From contig JAGHDR010000263.1 of assembly GCA_021159825.1 (NCBI GenBank), positions 1-6,027 on the forward strand: 6,027 bases of DNA, in the 5' to 3' direction. This DNA is from Deltaproteobacteria bacterium (GTDB taxonomy: Bacteria; Desulfobacterota; DSM-4660; Desulfatiglandales; Desulfatiglandaceae). Below are positions 5,868 to 6,027 of the stretch, piece after piece. The translations under genes and the position numbers were made by a program. Each line of letters starts with the position of its first letter. Position 1 is the first letter of the stretch. The notes under the pieces were generated by a model, which did no database searches, was not told the origin of the DNA, and saw nothing but the letters and a program-made list of their open reading frames with translations.

Positions 5868-6027
5868 CTTAATCGTAAGAATTCATTTTTGTGGACTAAA
5901 GTAAAGGGGTCAAGTCCATTCTTGAGAGCGCCGATTAAAACCGGCAATAAGTAGGGACTGAAAGTGTCCTATGATGAAGGACGAGCCATCCACATCAGCC
6001 CTGAGTCATGCATTGGTAATGGTAACA
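5868..6027 (+). other. Non-protein tail; possible 5' portion of a group II intron
   Basis: No gene can be supported here. From about 5926 the sequence starts GAGCGCC, then forms a small hairpin GCCG/CGGC (5930-5933 with 5942-5945), reads CAATAAGTAGGGACTGAAAG (5945-5964), forms a second hairpin GTCCT/AGGAC with a 7-base loop (5966-5970 with 5978-5982), and passes through CCTGAGTCATGCATTGG (6000-6016). This order recalls the domain I start of bacterial group II introns, which begin GTGYG and contain a GAGTCATGC-like stretch. Here the first bases are GAGCG rather than GTGYG, and the rest lies beyond the window, so the identification is from memory of family appearance and is weak. A short frame opening at ATG 5971 stays open to the edge (19 codons), but has no ribosome binding site. 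Confidence 0.3.
5891..5919 (+). repeat. Inverted repeat after the last gene
   Basis: GTGGACT (5891-5897) pairs with AGTCCAT (5913-5919): six Watson-Crick pairs plus one G-T pair around a 15-base loop that contains AAAGGGGTCA. It lies 23 bases after the last stop codon. No T-run follows the stem, so it is not a standard intrinsic terminator; it may be a weak RNA 3'-end structure or chance. Confidence 0.35.

Noticed and set aside
5868..5892. Intrinsic terminator directly after the last stop codon
   Set aside because: A short T-run (5886-5890) exists but only the 6-base palindrome GAATTC precedes it; no stable GC-rich stem is present.
5971..6027. Start of a new gene at ATG 5971 or 5974, open to the window edge
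   Set aside because: Only 19 codons are visible, there is no ribosome binding site, the ATG sits in the loop of a hairpin, and the peptide resembles nothing I recognise.
1..6027. CRISPR array, tRNA, rRNA or cobalamin riboswitch
   Set aside because: No regularly spaced direct repeats, tRNA or rRNA signatures, or B12-box-like sequence was seen; almost the entire window is coding.

Overview
The window carries six protein-coding genes, all on the + strand and closely packed, followed by about 160 bases of non-protein sequence. From left to right they are: the 3' part of a CbiK-type sirohydrochlorin cobaltochelatase (its 5' end lies outside the window); a complete ABC importer of the BtuCDF/FecCD/FhuD class, consisting of permease, ATPase and an exported binding protein; CbiL, the cobalt-factor II (precorrin-2) C20-methyltransferase; and a polytopic membrane protein with two nucleoside-recognition/Gate-like halves. 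Spacings are 3 bp, an 8-base overlap, 2 bp, 32 bp and 2 bp, so this reads as a single operon. Its promoter, and any cobalamin riboswitch, would lie upstream of the window.

The two enzymes carry out consecutive steps of the anaerobic (early cobalt insertion) B12 pathway. CbiK puts Co2+ into sirohydrochlorin to give cobalt-factor II, and CbiL methylates that product at C20 to give cobalt-factor III. They bracket an importer of the family that handles cobalamin, haem and ferric siderophores. The simplest reading is a module linking uptake of cobalt, a corrinoid or another metal chelate to the entry steps of corrin synthesis. The imported substrate cannot be fixed from sequence. A similar arrangement (CbiK, ABC importer, CbiL) is, as I recall, present in Desulfovibrio, where that CbiK copy is periplasmic.

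The most unusual gene is the binding protein. After a signal peptide and a normal class III substrate-binding domain it carries about 160 residues of S-layer-homology (SLH)-like repeats, suggesting attachment to the cell wall or envelope. The last gene is the least understood and is a candidate membrane transporter for the same pathway. The 3' tail has short hairpins and a sequence that resembles the start of a bacterial group II intron (domain I), but it runs off the edge and remains uncertain.

Organism: an anaerobic bacterium using the early cobalt insertion route. Gene content, CbiK type and moderate base composition would suit Desulfobacterota, Nitrospirota or a related lineage. This is inference; the window holds no phylogenetic marker.
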